DNA from: Salinibaculum litoreum
Lineage (GTDB): Archaea > Halobacteriota > Halobacteria > Halobacteriales > Haloarculaceae
Assembly: GCA_009789175.1 (NCBI GenBank)
Contig: CP046866.1
Span: forward strand, 2,790,001 to 2,854,000
Length of the DNA stretch: 64,000 bases
Reading direction: 5' to 3'
Positions 16,180 through 25,448 of this stretch are shown here, piece by piece. The translations under genes and the position numbers were made by a program. The stretch's first letter is position 1. The number at the start of each line of letters is the position of its first letter. The notes under the pieces are model-generated. The model was given only the letters and a program-made list of their open reading frames with translations, was not told the origin of the DNA and ran no database searches.

Positions 16180-17856
16180 ATGAGCCAGCAGCAGATGCAG
16201 GGCCAGCCCATGATTATCTTGGGTGACGACGCCCAGCGCATGAAGGACAAGAGCGCGCAGGAACACAACATTTCGGCTGCGCGTGCGGTAGCCGAGTCGG
16301 TACGTTCGACACTCGGCCCGAAAGGGATGGACAAGATGCTCGTCGACTCGCTTGGCGGCATCACCGTCACCAACGACGGCGTGACCATCCTCGAAGAGAT
16401 GGACATCGACAATCCCACAGCGGAGATGATTGTCGAAGTCGCTCAGACGCAGGAAGACGAGGCCGGCGACGGCACCACGACTGCCGTTGCCGTCGCGGGC
16501 GAACTCCTGAAAAACGCCGAGGAACTCCTCGACCAGGACATCCACCCCACGTCGGTCATCCGCGGCTTCGACATGGCCTCCGAGAAGGCCCGTGAGGAAG
16601 TCGACGAGATTTCCGTCGAGGTCGACTCCGACGACCGCGAGGTTCTCACGCAGGTCGCCAAGACCTCGATGACCGGCAAAGGCGTCGAACAGCACAAGGA
16701 CCTGCTGGCAGACCTCGTTGTCGACGGTGCGCAGGCGGTCTCCGTCGACGCCGACGACGGCTCGACCGTCGTCGACCTCGCGTACCTCCGCGTCGAGACT
16801 CAGACCGGGTCCTCGGCTGCCGACTCCGAACTGCTCGAAGGCGGCGCAGTGGACAAAGACCCCGTCCACGAGGACATGCCGACCGACCTCGAGGACGCCT
16901 CGATTCTGCTTCTTGACTCCCCGCTGGAGGTCGACGAGACCGAAGTCGACACCCAGGTCAGTGTCACCGACCCCGACCAGCTTCAGGACTTCATCGAGCA
17001 GGAGGAAGCCCAGCTTCAGGAAATGGTCGACCAGATTGCCGACCTCGGTGTCGATGCGGTGCTCTGCCAGAAGGGCATAGACGACATGGCCGAACACTAC
17101 CTCGCCAAGGAAGGCATCCTCGGGCTGAGCCGCGTCAAGAAGTCCCAGATGCAGTTCCTCCGCGAGGTCGTCGGCGCGACCATCGTCTCGGACCTGGACA
17201 CCGCTACCGAGGACGACCTCGGCCGTGGCTCGTTCACTCGCGACGAGGACGAAGGACTGTTCTACGTCGAGGGTGCCGACGAGGACTCCCACGGCGTCAC
17301 CCTCGTCCTCCGTGGCTCGACCGAGCACGTCGTCGACGAAATCGAACGCGGTGTCAACGACGCGCTGGATGTCGTCGCCGACACCATCGCACAGGGGTCG
17401 GTGCTGGCCGGCGGCGGTGCGCCCGAGGTCGAACTCGCCGGGCGACTCCGTGACTACGCCGACTCCGTCAGCGGCCGCGAGCAGCTCGCTATCGAGGCCT
17501 TCGCCGACTCGCTGGAAGTCGTCCCGCGGGCGCTCGCGGACAACGCCGGCATCGACTCCATCGACACGCTGGTCGACCTGCGCGCCGCCCACGAGGACGG
17601 CGACACGCAGGCCGGCCTGAACGTTCTCTCCGGTCAGGTCGAGAACACCTTCGACGCCGGTGTCGTCGAACCCGCCTTCGCCAAACGGCAGGCGCTCTCC
17701 TCCGCCACCGAGGCCGCCAGCCTCGTGCTGAAGATCGACGACATCATCTCGGCCGGTGACCTCTCCACCGAAGGCGAAGAGGACGCCGGCGGACCGGGCG
17801 GCGCGCCCGGCGGCGGCATGGGCGGTATGGGCGGCGGCATGGGCGGCATGATGTAA
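16180..17856 (+). CDS. cct1: Thermosome subunit (group II chaperonin), copy 1
   Basis: The protein is an ATP-dependent group II chaperonin subunit of 558 residues that assembles into double-ring particles. The ATG at 16180 matches the family N-terminus ([14 protein letters not shown]); the longer frame upstream is not coding. The ATP-binding signature [16 protein letters not shown] and the GDGTTTAVA motif are present, as is the C-terminal [17 protein letters not shown] segment. The tail is a run of GGM repeats, as in the other subunit in this window. The promoter palindrome suggests heat-shock control. Confidence 0.96.
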   Translation: MSQQQMQGQPMIILGDDAQRMKDKSAQEHNISAARAVAESVRSTLGPKGMDKMLVDSLGGITVTNDGVTILEEMDIDNPTAEMIVEVAQTQEDEAGDGTTTAVAVAGELLKNAEELLDQDIHPTSVIRGFDMASEKAREEVDEISVEVDSDDREVLTQVAKTSMTGKGVEQHKDLLADLVVDGAQAVSVDADDGSTVVDLAYLRVETQTGSSAADSELLEGGAVDKDPVHEDMPTDLEDASILLLDSPLEVDETEVDTQVSVTDPDQLQDFIEQEEAQLQEMVDQIADLGVDAVLCQKGIDDMAEHYLAKEGILGLSRVKKSQMQFLREVVGATIVSDLDTATEDDLGRGSFTRDEDEGLFYVEGADEDSHGVTLVLRGSTEHVVDEIERGVNDALDVVADTIAQGSVLAGGGAPEVELAGRLRDYADSVSGREQLAIEAFADSLEVVPRALADNAGIDSIDTLVDLRAAHEDGDTQAGLNVLSGQVENTFDAGVVEPAFAKRQALSSATEAASLVLKIDDIISAGDLSTEGEEDAGGPGGAPGGGMGGMGGGMGGMM

Positions 17857-17873
17857 GCGAGGTGCTGAGTAGC

Positions 17874-17920
17874 GAGGGACGAAAGTCCCTCCGACCTGCG
17901 AACGGCGGCTCCGCCGCCGT
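17874..17920 (+). terminator. Hairpins downstream of cct1
   Basis: GAGGGAC/GTCCCTC (17874-17891) encloses a GAAA tetraloop 18 bp after the stop codon. A second hairpin, ACGGCGG/CCGCCGT, follows at 17902-17920. There is no clear T-run, so termination is likely but not proven. Confidence 0.5.
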
Positions 17921-18247
17921 GAGCAGACAACACGAAGAACCTCGGGCAAAAGAGCGGGGAACGAGCGGCCGACTGAAAGGAGGCCGCCCCTGTTCGAACG
18001 GGCGACGCCCGTGAGAACGGCTATGACCCGCGAGCCCGCGCTCGCTTCCGCTCGCGCGGAGACCGTTCGCGGGTGTATTCTCTGTCGACCTACCGCCTCC
18101 GCACGCAACCGCACCGCTCACTAACCGATTTCTTCTACTCTTTCGCGACCGACCAGTCGGGCTGTTTTGTCTCCGTTTGCCTGGTAAGCCGCTCCTACGC
18201 CGGGTAGCGACCGTGCAACAAAACCAACGAGGGTGCTGGCTCCCGGT
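17921..18247. other. Intergenic stretch without a recognised gene
   Basis: The region contains several short GC-rich inverted repeats (for example GGGCGACGCCC near 17999-18009) and no coding frame with acidic composition. It ends at the small zinc-finger gene. Confidence 0.5.
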
Positions 18248-18406
18248 GTGGCCAGTAACATCAACAACCCGGCGCTGGGGGAGTGTCCCGTCTGTGCGGC
18301 GACCGTACCCGTGGCGAAGCTCGGCATGACCTATCGCCCACCGGATGGGATGCCCCACATCTTCGCCGAGTGTCCTTCTTGTGGACTAACAGTTCATCCG
18401 GAGTGA
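18248..18406 (+). CDS. Small CPxC zinc-finger protein, 52 aa
   Basis: A GTG start at 18248 (an alternative in-frame GTG is at 18233) gives 52 residues with two zinc knuckles: CPVC at residues 13-16 and CPSC at 41-44, 25 residues apart. Such one-domain zinc micro-proteins are common in haloarchaea and some affect growth or biofilm formation, but no specific role can be assigned here. It is followed after 68 bp by the ornithine cyclodeaminase homologue. Confidence 0.7.
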   Translation: MASNINNPALGECPVCAATVPVAKLGMTYRPPDGMPHIFAECPSCGLTVHPE

Positions 18407-18474
18407 AAGTGGACAACCGGACAGCGTAGGCCGATGCCGCTATGAATAAGTGGGCGGCGAGTCGACGTAGTTGT

Positions 18475-19473
18475 ATGGACACCTTACTTCTCGGTCCAGA
18501 CGATGTCGAAGCAAGCGCTGACTTCACTGCGGTCATCGACGCCGTCGAGGAAGCCTTCGGCGCGTACGCCACCGGCGACGTACAGATGCCTGCCAAATCC
18601 TACATCGACCTGCCCCACCACAACGGTGACTTCCGGTCGATGCCTGCCTACATCGACCGCCGCGAGGAAAGCGGCTGGGAGGCCGCAGGCATCAAGTGGG
18701 TCAACTCACACCCCGACAACCCCACAGCCCACGACCTGCCGACCGTGATGGGCACGATGATCTACTCCGACCCCGAGACTGCGTTGCCGCTTGCGCTGCT
18801 CGATGGCACCACACTCACACGACTGCGGACAGGCGCGGCCGCTGCCGTCGCCACCCGCCACCTCGCTCGTGAAGACGCCACCTCGATGGGCCTCGTCGGC
18901 GCTGGTATCCAGGCACACGCCCAGCTAGAGGCGATTTCCCACGTTCGGGACATCGAGGAAGTCGTCGTCGCCGACAAGGACAGCGACGCAATCCAGACTG
19001 TCGTCGACAAGTATGGCGACGCATTCGACGTACGGGACGGCTCTATCGCACAGGCGACAGCCTGTGACGTGGTCGCGACGACGACGCCAGTTCGGGACCC
19101 AATCGTCGAAACTGCCGGTGACGGGACCCACATCAACGCGATGGGTGCCGATGCCGAGGGCAAACACGAGATTGCCGACACCGTCTTGCAGTCGGCCTCG
19201 AAACTCGTCATCGACGACCACGAGCAGTGCACGCACTCCGGTGAAATCAACGTTCCCTACGGTCGGGGTGTGCTGGACGACGACGATATCTACGGCGAAC
19301 TGGGCGATATCGTGGCCGGCGAGCAGCCGGGCCGGGAGGCGGACGACGGTGTCACCGTCTTCGACTCCACGGGGCTGGCCATTCAGGACGTGGCCACCGC
19401 ACACGTCGTCTACGAACACGCCCGCGAGGACGACATCGGGACCGAGTTCCCCCTTGTTGGTACCGAGACGTAA
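18475..19473 (+). CDS. Ornithine cyclodeaminase/alanine dehydrogenase family protein
   Basis: The ATG at 18475 gives 332 residues of the ornithine cyclodeaminase/mu-crystallin family. The conserved KWVNSHPDNP segment (about 81-90), the TxLRTGAAAAVATRHLAR stretch and the Rossmann NAD-binding GLVGAGIQA motif (about 144-152) are all present, as is the HINAMGADAEGKHE segment. In archaea related enzymes act as alanine dehydrogenases or in proline formation; the substrate cannot be decided from the sequence. An upstream in-frame ATG at 18442 lacks family similarity. Confidence 0.88.
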   Translation: MDTLLLGPDDVEASADFTAVIDAVEEAFGAYATGDVQMPAKSYIDLPHHNGDFRSMPAYIDRREESGWEAAGIKWVNSHPDNPTAHDLPTVMGTMIYSDPETALPLALLDGTTLTRLRTGAAAAVATRHLAREDATSMGLVGAGIQAHAQLEAISHVRDIEEVVVADKDSDAIQTVVDKYGDAFDVRDGSIAQATACDVVATTTPVRDPIVETAGDGTHINAMGADAEGKHEIADTVLQSASKLVIDDHEQCTHSGEINVPYGRGVLDDDDIYGELGDIVAGEQPGREADDGVTVFDSTGLAIQDVATAHVVYEHAREDDIGTEFPLVGTET

Positions 19474-19553
19474 GCGACGGTTTCTCCTGTCGGCTCCGCT
19501 CCACACGCCGAAGGGAAAGCTATAGCACCGTCGACCCACCACCTCGTGATAAC

Positions 19554-22223
19554 ATGACTGCCGGCTCCGACCTCGACAGCGGGGAGTTCGACCACCGCGA
19601 CATCGAACCCAAGTGGCAACGGACCTGGGAGGACGCCGACGTATTCCGCATCGACGACGATGCAACCGACCCCTCCTACGTGTTGGCGATGTTTCCCTAC
19701 ACCTCCGGGAACCTCCACATGGGTCACGTCCGGAACTACACCATCACCGACGCGTACGCGCGGTTCGAGCGCCTGCGGGGCGAGGATGTCCTGCACCCGA
19801 TGGGCTGGGACTCCTTCGGCCTGCCTGCGGAAAACGCCGCGAACGAGCGCGATACCAACCCCCGCGAGTGGACGCTGGACTGCATCGAGTCGATGCGTGA
19901 GCAGATGCAGGCCATGGGCTTTGGTTACGACTGGGAGCGGGAAGTGACGACCTGCGAGCCCGAGTATTACCAGTGGAACCAGTGGCTGTTCAACCGCTTT
20001 CGCGAGGAGGGACTCGTCGACCGCCGTGCGGAGGAAATCAACTGGTGTCCCTCGTGTGAGACGGTGCTGGCAGACGAACAGGTCGAGGGCGACGACGAGG
20101 TGTGCTGGCGGTGTGAGTCGCCAGTCGAGGCGCGCGAACTCGACCAGTGGGTGCTGACGATTACCGACTACGCCGAGGAACTGCTCGACGCGCTCGATGA
20201 CCTCGAGGGGTGGCCCGCCAACGTCCGCGAGATGCAGCGCAACTGGATCGGCCGCCAGGAAGGCGACAGCGTCGAGTTCGAGGTGCCCGGCTACGGCCCC
20301 GTCGAAATCTTCACCACGCGGCTCGATACTATCCACGGTGCGACCTTCTTCTCACTCTCGCCGGGTCACGAACTCGCTCAGGAACTCGCAGAGGAAAACG
20401 ACGACATCGCCGAGTACATCGACCGTGCCGAACGCGACGACGAGGAACTGGACGAGACTTCCGGCGTGTTCACCGGCGAGTACGCCGTCAACCCCGCGAC
20501 CGGCGAGGAGATTCCGGTCTACGTCGCCGACTACGTGCTCGAAGATGTCGGGACCGGCGCGCTGTATGCCGTCCCGGCCCACGACGAGCGCGACCACGCC
20601 TTCGCCGAGGCACACGACATCCCGATTCAGCAGGTCATCGAGCCTGCCCCTGAGGCCGAGGCCGACCCCGAGGATATCGACGTTCAGGAAAACGCCTACA
20701 CCGAGGACGGCGTCCTCGTACACAGCGGCGAGTTCGACGGGCTGGCAAGTGCAGAGGCCCGCGAGCGGTTCGTCGAGGAGTTCGACGGCGAACACCGAAT
20801 CGAGTTTCGTCTTCGGGACTGGCTCATCTCCCGGCAGCGATACTGGGGCACGCCGATTCCAGCCGTCGACTGCCCCGAGTGTGGATACGTCTCGGTGCCC
20901 GACGAGGACCTGCCCGTCGAGTTGCCCGAGTTCATCCATACCACTGGCAACCCGCTCGACGAGGCCGAGGAGTGGAAATCCGTCGAGTGTCCCGACTGTG
21001 GTGGCCCGGCCACCCGGGAGACGGATACGATGGACACCTTCGTCGACTCCTCGTGGTACTTCCTGCGGTACGTCTCGCCGGCGCTGGACGATGCGCCGTT
21101 CGACACCGAGCAGGCGAGCGACTGGATGCCCGTCGACGAGTACGTCGGCGGCATCGAACACGCGGTGATGCACCTGCTGTATGCCCGCTTTTTCACGAAG
21201 GTCCTCGACGACGTGGACCTCCTGGACGGCGTCCGCGAGCCCTTCGAGAACCTTACCAATCAGGGGATGGTCCTCCTGGAAGGCGACAAGATGTCCAAAT
21301 CGAAGGGCAACGTCGTCTCCCCGCAGCGCATCGTCGAGGACTACGGCGCGGACACCGCTCGCTTTTTCATGATGAGCGCCGCCCAGCCCGAGAAGGACTT
21401 CGACTGGACCGAAGAGGGCGTCCAGTCGGCCCACCAGTTCCTCCAGAACGTCCACAGTCTGGTCGCAGAGTACGCGGCCGGTGCGATCGAAACCACACAG
21501 GAGACCGACGATGTCGCCGACTACGTCGACAGGGAGATTGCGGCGACAGTCGCGACTGCGACCGAGGAGTTCGAGGACTTCCGTTTCAACCACGCGCTCC
21601 AGGCCGTTCGCGACCTCGTCTCGCTGTTGCGCCAGTACCGCGAGTTCACCACGCCCGACGCCGACACCTTCGAGCGCGGCCTCGTCACGACGGCGAAGCT
21701 CATCGCGCCGGTCGCCCCACACGTCGCCGAGGAGGTCTGGGACCGTCTCGACTGCGACGGCCTGGTCACCGAAAGCGAGTGGCCCGCTGTCGACACGCTG
21801 GAAGGCTACGACCTCGAACGCCGCCTGGTCGAGAACACCCGCGAGGACATCCGTGACATCATCGACGTGGCCGATATCGCCGACCCCGAACGGGTCGAGA
21901 TTGCGGTCGCGCCGGACTGGAAACACCGGGTCGTCGACCTGGCCCGCGGGGCCGACGGCGATGTCGTCGGGACCGTCATGCAGGACGAACAACTGCGCCA
22001 GCACGGTGAGGCAGCCGCCGACTTCGCGAAGGACCTGGCCGGTGCGGGCCACATCGATGACCACCTCTCCCCCGAGCGCGAGCGCGAGACGCTCGGTCGG
22101 GCGACCTGGCTTATCGAACGCGAGTTCGACAGCGAGGTCGTCGTCTTCGACGCCGAGGATGCACCGGAAGATCTCCTCGCACACGCCGAACCCGGCCGTC
22201 CCGCCATCAACATCGAAGAGTAA
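19554..22223 (+). CDS. leuS: Leucine-tRNA ligase, bacterial-type
   Basis: The 889-residue enzyme charges tRNA-Leu. HMGH is at residues 55-58 and KMSKS at 579-583. The MGWDSFGLPAENAA segment (about 83-96), zinc-like pairs CPSC (165-168) and CWRC (184-187), and the editing-domain GTGALYAVPAHDERDHAFA stretch (333-351) have the form seen in bacterial LeuRS, not that of the archaeal/eukaryotic enzyme. Additional CPEC and CPDC pairs occur at 440 and 479. A TATA-like CTATAGC lies 34 bp upstream. It is convergent with the DMT permease gene. Confidence 0.96.
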   Translation: MTAGSDLDSGEFDHRDIEPKWQRTWEDADVFRIDDDATDPSYVLAMFPYTSGNLHMGHVRNYTITDAYARFERLRGEDVLHPMGWDSFGLPAENAANERDTNPREWTLDCIESMREQMQAMGFGYDWEREVTTCEPEYYQWNQWLFNRFREEGLVDRRAEEINWCPSCETVLADEQVEGDDEVCWRCESPVEARELDQWVLTITDYAEELLDALDDLEGWPANVREMQRNWIGRQEGDSVEFEVPGYGPVEIFTTRLDTIHGATFFSLSPGHELAQELAEENDDIAEYIDRAERDDEELDETSGVFTGEYAVNPATGEEIPVYVADYVLEDVGTGALYAVPAHDERDHAFAEAHDIPIQQVIEPAPEAEADPEDIDVQENAYTEDGVLVHSGEFDGLASAEARERFVEEFDGEHRIEFRLRDWLISRQRYWGTPIPAVDCPECGYVSVPDEDLPVELPEFIHTTGNPLDEAEEWKSVECPDCGGPATRETDTMDTFVDSSWYFLRYVSPALDDAPFDTEQASDWMPVDEYVGGIEHAVMHLLYARFFTKVLDDVDLLDGVREPFENLTNQGMVLLEGDKMSKSKGNVVSPQRIVEDYGADTARFFMMSAAQPEKDFDWTEEGVQSAHQFLQNVHSLVAEYAAGAIETTQETDDVADYVDREIAATVATATEEFEDFRFNHALQAVRDLVSLLRQYREFTTPDADTFERGLVTTAKLIAPVAPHVAEEVWDRLDCDGLVTESEWPAVDTLEGYDLERRLVENTREDIRDIIDVADIADPERVEIAVAPDWKHRVVDLARGADGDVVGTVMQDEQLRQHGEAAADFAKDLAGAGHIDDHLSPERERETLGRATWLIEREFDSEVVVFDAEDAPEDLLAHAEPGRPAINIEE

Positions 22224-22244
22224 GCCGGCGTGGCAGCGACGGGA

Positions 22245-23135
22245 TTACCCGATGGCAATCAGCGCTACGCCGCTGACAGCCAGCACGGCAGCCCCGAGTC
22301 GACGGGGCAGCCCCGGTTCGCGTAGCAGGATGCCGCCCAGCAAAACGGCGACGACGGCCTGCATGTTGACGATAGGCGAGACGATGCTTGCGGGTGCAAC
22401 GGCAAACGAGATTGTTTTGAGGTGGACTGCGACGGCAAAAGCACCCGCAAGAGCGACGATACCCGGAAGCGCACTCCGGAGCCGGTCCCAGTTGACCCGT
22501 GCGGCCGCAAGCGGGAGTGCGGCGATGGCCACGCCTGCGAAGGAGGCAAGCGCCACCGCCTGCGGCGTCAGCCCCGTTCCCGAAAGCAGGGCACGCACGC
22601 CCACGTCAGAGAGTGCAAACAGCACTGCCCCGAGCAACGCGAGTTGTGCCGGGCGATAGCTCGCCGCCCGCTGGAAGGGAACGAGCAGGCCGCCGCCGTC
22701 GTAGTTGGCGACGTAGATGGCGACGACGGCCAGCACCAGCCCCAGCACCTGCAGGCCGGCGGGCCGGGCCGCAAGCAGCGCCACCTCGATAGGCAACACG
22801 AAGGCCGGTGCCAGTTTGTTCAGCGGCGCGACGTAGGAGACATCTCCCAGCTTGAACGCCTGAATCGAGAGCAGGTTCGCCGCCGCGATGGCACCGCAGG
22901 TCCCCGCGAGGACAGCCCAGCCGCCGAGGCCGATATCCGGCGGGACGACCGGGCGACCGGTCGGCCAGGTGACCGCTGCGATGAGGCCATACCAGGCCAG
23001 CCCGGCCACTTCGACGGTAGCGACGTAGACCGTCGAGGGTAGGGCGTCAAACGAGCGTTTGTAGACGAACAGATAGACACCGAAGATGACCGCGGCTGCA
23101 AGTCCCGTCAGGACACCTGCCTGCGTCACACCCAC
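22245..23135 (-). CDS. DMT-superfamily (EamA) permease
   Basis: The 296-residue protein has about ten hydrophobic segments in two related halves. Each half ends in the EamA pattern: APLNKLAPAFVLPIEVALL near residue 105 and VSPIVNMQAVVAVLLGGILL near 260. The family exports metabolites or drugs; the substrate is unknown. It faces leuS tail to tail with 21 bp between the stops. Confidence 0.85.
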   Translation of the reverse strand: MGVTQAGVLTGLAAAVIFGVYLFVYKRSFDALPSTVYVATVEVAGLAWYGLIAAVTWPTGRPVVPPDIGLGGWAVLAGTCGAIAAANLLSIQAFKLGDVSYVAPLNKLAPAFVLPIEVALLAARPAGLQVLGLVLAVVAIYVANYDGGGLLVPFQRAASYRPAQLALLGAVLFALSDVGVRALLSGTGLTPQAVALASFAGVAIAALPLAAARVNWDRLRSALPGIVALAGAFAVAVHLKTISFAVAPASIVSPIVNMQAVVAVLLGGILLREPGLPRRLGAAVLAVSGVALIAIG

Positions 23136-23213
23136 CGTTTCGACTGCAGCGAGTAATACTGCCCGACTTCAGTCGGCGATAGACATATTTCGCTCGCCGT
23201 CGAGGGCCAGCTC

Positions 23214-23681
23214 GTGGGCGAGTTCGCAACCCGTGTGCAGGAAACCCTCTGTGAGCACCTCGCCGAGTGTCGACCCGGCTACGACTGGGAGACCGAGTAT
23301 GCCATCGCGTCAACGCCCGTCGATATCGCCGGCCACCGTGAGGAGACGGCCGTGGTGGTCGAACTGGAGTGGCGACGGGCCGACCCGGCCGACAACACGG
23401 CGAAACTGTTCAGACATCTCTCCGAGGAGACGCTGACCGCTGACCGGGTGGTCGTCTGTCAACTGTTCACTGAGTACTACAACCTCGCGAGCGGTGGCTA
23501 CTCCTCGAAACGGGTAAACGCCACCTTCGTCGGCAACGTTGCCGCCGACGCGCTCGCTTCCCTCTCCTATCATCCGCTCGACTTATCGATTGTGCCACCC
23601 AAACGCGGCGGTGACCCGCCCGATGGCTGGGAGCAGGCCCTCGACGATACTGCGGAAGCGGTTGCCGACACCGTCCCGTGA
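23214..23681 (+). CDS. Conserved hypothetical protein, possible nuclease-like fold
   Basis: A GTG at 23214 gives 155 residues; the frame stays open upstream through VEGQL, so the true start may be non-standard and earlier. The middle carries TAVVVELEWRRADPADNTAKL, a pattern of a beta strand with E-x-E followed by a conserved asparagine and lysine, which recalls restriction-endonuclease-like folds. This is only a visual resemblance. No neighbour supports a role. Confidence 0.55.
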   Translation: MGEFATRVQETLCEHLAECRPGYDWETEYAIASTPVDIAGHREETAVVVELEWRRADPADNTAKLFRHLSEETLTADRVVVCQLFTEYYNLASGGYSSKRVNATFVGNVAADALASLSYHPLDLSIVPPKRGGDPPDGWEQALDDTAEAVADTVP

Positions 23682-23778
23682 GGCTGGTCGCGTTCCGCTT
23701 GATAGTGAGTGTCCCGGTCAGCGCCGGTGACGTACCGATACGTAGCACTCAAGACTGTAATCGACGTATCCCGAGCCA

Positions 23779-24432
23779 GTGACCCAGGAGCTTATCGAGG
23801 TGTTGTTCGGCGACCCGTTCGCGGTCATGAACACGATTGGGCTGGTCGCATTCGCACTCGTCGGTGCAGCCAAAGGAATCCGCGAGGAGTTCGACCTGTT
23901 CGGGATTGCGGTCGTCGGGCTGGCAACCGCATTCGTCGGCGGTGTCACGCGTGACATCCTCGTGAACCGCGTCCCGCTCGTCCTCCAGTCGCCGATTGAA
24001 ATCAGCCTGGGGCTGGTCGGCGTCGGGCTGGCTATCGTCCTGAGTGTCAGCTTGCGAGCCCCGGACGAGCATCTGGTTACCGTCGTCTCCGACGCAATCG
24101 GGCTGGCCGCGTTTGCCACGACCGGCGCTATCGTCGCAACGGAGGCTGGCATCTCTGCGTTCGGTATCGTCGCTCTCGCGACCATCAACGCAGTCGGCGG
24201 CGGGGCGTTTGCGGATATCCTCCTCGACCGCTCTCCGTTCATCCTGTTTGACGACTTCTATGCGAGCTGTGCGGTCCTGGGTGGGTGTTCGTACTGGGTC
24301 GTCGACAGCGTCGGCGTCATCGACGGCGGCGCTGCTATCGTGTGTGCGACCGTGACCGTGACAATCCGACTGGTCGCTGTGACCCAGGACTGGTATGTCC
24401 CGACTGTCCAGCATTTCACGTCAACGGAGTAA
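23779..24432 (+). CDS. TRIC/YadS-family membrane channel protein
   Basis: A GTG at 23779 gives 217 residues with about seven membrane segments. Two related halves carry the family signature: GGVTRDILVNRVP (about 56-68) and GGGAFADILLDRSP (about 141-154). Prokaryotic TRIC proteins are trimeric potassium-type cation channels; glycine uptake has also been proposed for some members. The assignment to the family is firm, the physiological role is not. Confidence 0.85.
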   Translation: MTQELIEVLFGDPFAVMNTIGLVAFALVGAAKGIREEFDLFGIAVVGLATAFVGGVTRDILVNRVPLVLQSPIEISLGLVGVGLAIVLSVSLRAPDEHLVTVVSDAIGLAAFATTGAIVATEAGISAFGIVALATINAVGGGAFADILLDRSPFILFDDFYASCAVLGGCSYWVVDSVGVIDGGAAIVCATVTVTIRLVAVTQDWYVPTVQHFTSTE

Positions 24433-24518
24433 CCCACGGACAGCATGCTCGTCGACCGTACCGCCAGGAGAGTCACTTCTCACAGACAGGAGAAATCACC
24501 CGCGTTTCTGGTATCGCT

Positions 24519-24974
24519 CTATTCGTCTAGCGTCGCCAGCCCGGTGTCGATGATGTCTTCGAGTACCTGCCGGGCGTGGCCGTCGGGACGGACGCCCTCG
24601 TAGAGGCCACACACCTGCCGGCGGGCACAGACGAAGGTCGTCCGGGCGGCCGCGCCGTCCCGCAACTCGACGTCGAAGGCTTCGGCGACGTTGCCATCGG
24701 GGTCGGCAAGCAGCGTCACATCGAGGTCTTCCGCCTCGGCGAAGTCCCGATGGGACGCGACATCGTCGGTGGAGATGCCATAGACGGCGACACCGGCCTC
24801 CTCGTAGGTGTCCAGTTCCGCGTCGAACTGGTTTGCCTCGGTCGTACACCCCGGCGTGCTATCTCGCGGGTAGAAAAACAGCACTGTCGGCTGGACGAAG
24901 TCGACCGTGACCTCCTCGCCGTGCTGGTTCCGTGCCGTGACTTCGGGGACTTGCTCGCCGGTGTCGAGGACCAT
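24519..24974 (-). CDS. Peroxiredoxin, Bcp/PrxQ type
   Basis: The 151-residue protein has the peroxidatic Cys43 in the motif FYPRDSTPGCTTEA, as in PrxQ enzymes. The PRxxTPGCT loop and the TLLADPDGNVAEAFDV segment fit the family. Two further cysteines lie in CARRQVC near residue 120; the typical PrxQ resolving cysteine five residues after the first is replaced by Ala46/Asn47, so resolution may involve another thiol. It reduces peroxides in the cytoplasm. Confidence 0.9.
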   Translation of the reverse strand: MVLDTGEQVPEVTARNQHGEEVTVDFVQPTVLFFYPRDSTPGCTTEANQFDAELDTYEEAGVAVYGISTDDVASHRDFAEAEDLDVTLLADPDGNVAEAFDVELRDGAAARTTFVCARRQVCGLYEGVRPDGHARQVLEDIIDTGLATLDE

Positions 24975-24998
24975 AGCGTGATGTCGCGCCGGGCGCGC

Positions 24999-25403
24999 TT
25001 AGTTCACCGGGATGTCGGTCCCCTCGTCGCTGCCGGTCTGTTTGCCCAGGCGGACGGTCAGGATGCCGTTGTTGTAGCTGGCGGTCGTCTCGCTCTCGTC
25101 GACCGGCTCCGGGAGGGCGATGGAGCGACTGACGGACTGCCGGCGGCGCTCGCTGACGACGAAGTGGGCTTCCTCCTTGGATTCCGAGCGGTCGAACTCG
25201 GCGGTAACCTGGAGGTGCTCGTTGTCGGGCAGTTCCACGTCGATATCCTCGGCGGTGTAGCCGGGCAACTCCGCGGTGACGACGAAGGCGTCGCCCTCGT
25301 CGACGACATCGACGGGGGCCTCACCCCCTGTGGCGGCGCTGAACTGGGTGAGCTGGTCGAACAGTTGCTCGATGTCTTGGAAGGGGTCGTCTCGGCGGCT
25401 CAT
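24999..25403 (-). CDS. Hsp20/alpha-crystallin family small heat-shock protein
   Basis: The 134-residue protein has a short N-terminal arm, the crystallin domain (about residues 30-120) with AELPGYTAEDIDVEL, and the closing YNNGILTVRL motif near residue 111. A C-terminal IPV (131-133) is an IxV/I-x-I type tail that anchors subunits in oligomers. It is a holdase chaperone. A TATA-like GTTTAAG lies on the minus strand about 25 bp upstream. Confidence 0.92.
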   Translation of the reverse strand: MSRRDDPFQDIEQLFDQLTQFSAATGGEAPVDVVDEGDAFVVTAELPGYTAEDIDVELPDNEHLQVTAEFDRSESKEEAHFVVSERRRQSVSRSIALPEPVDESETTASYNNGILTVRLGKQTGSDEGTDIPVN

Positions 25404-25448
25404 ACGCGTACGTACTACGTCAACGAACTTAAACGACAGTCTCCAACA

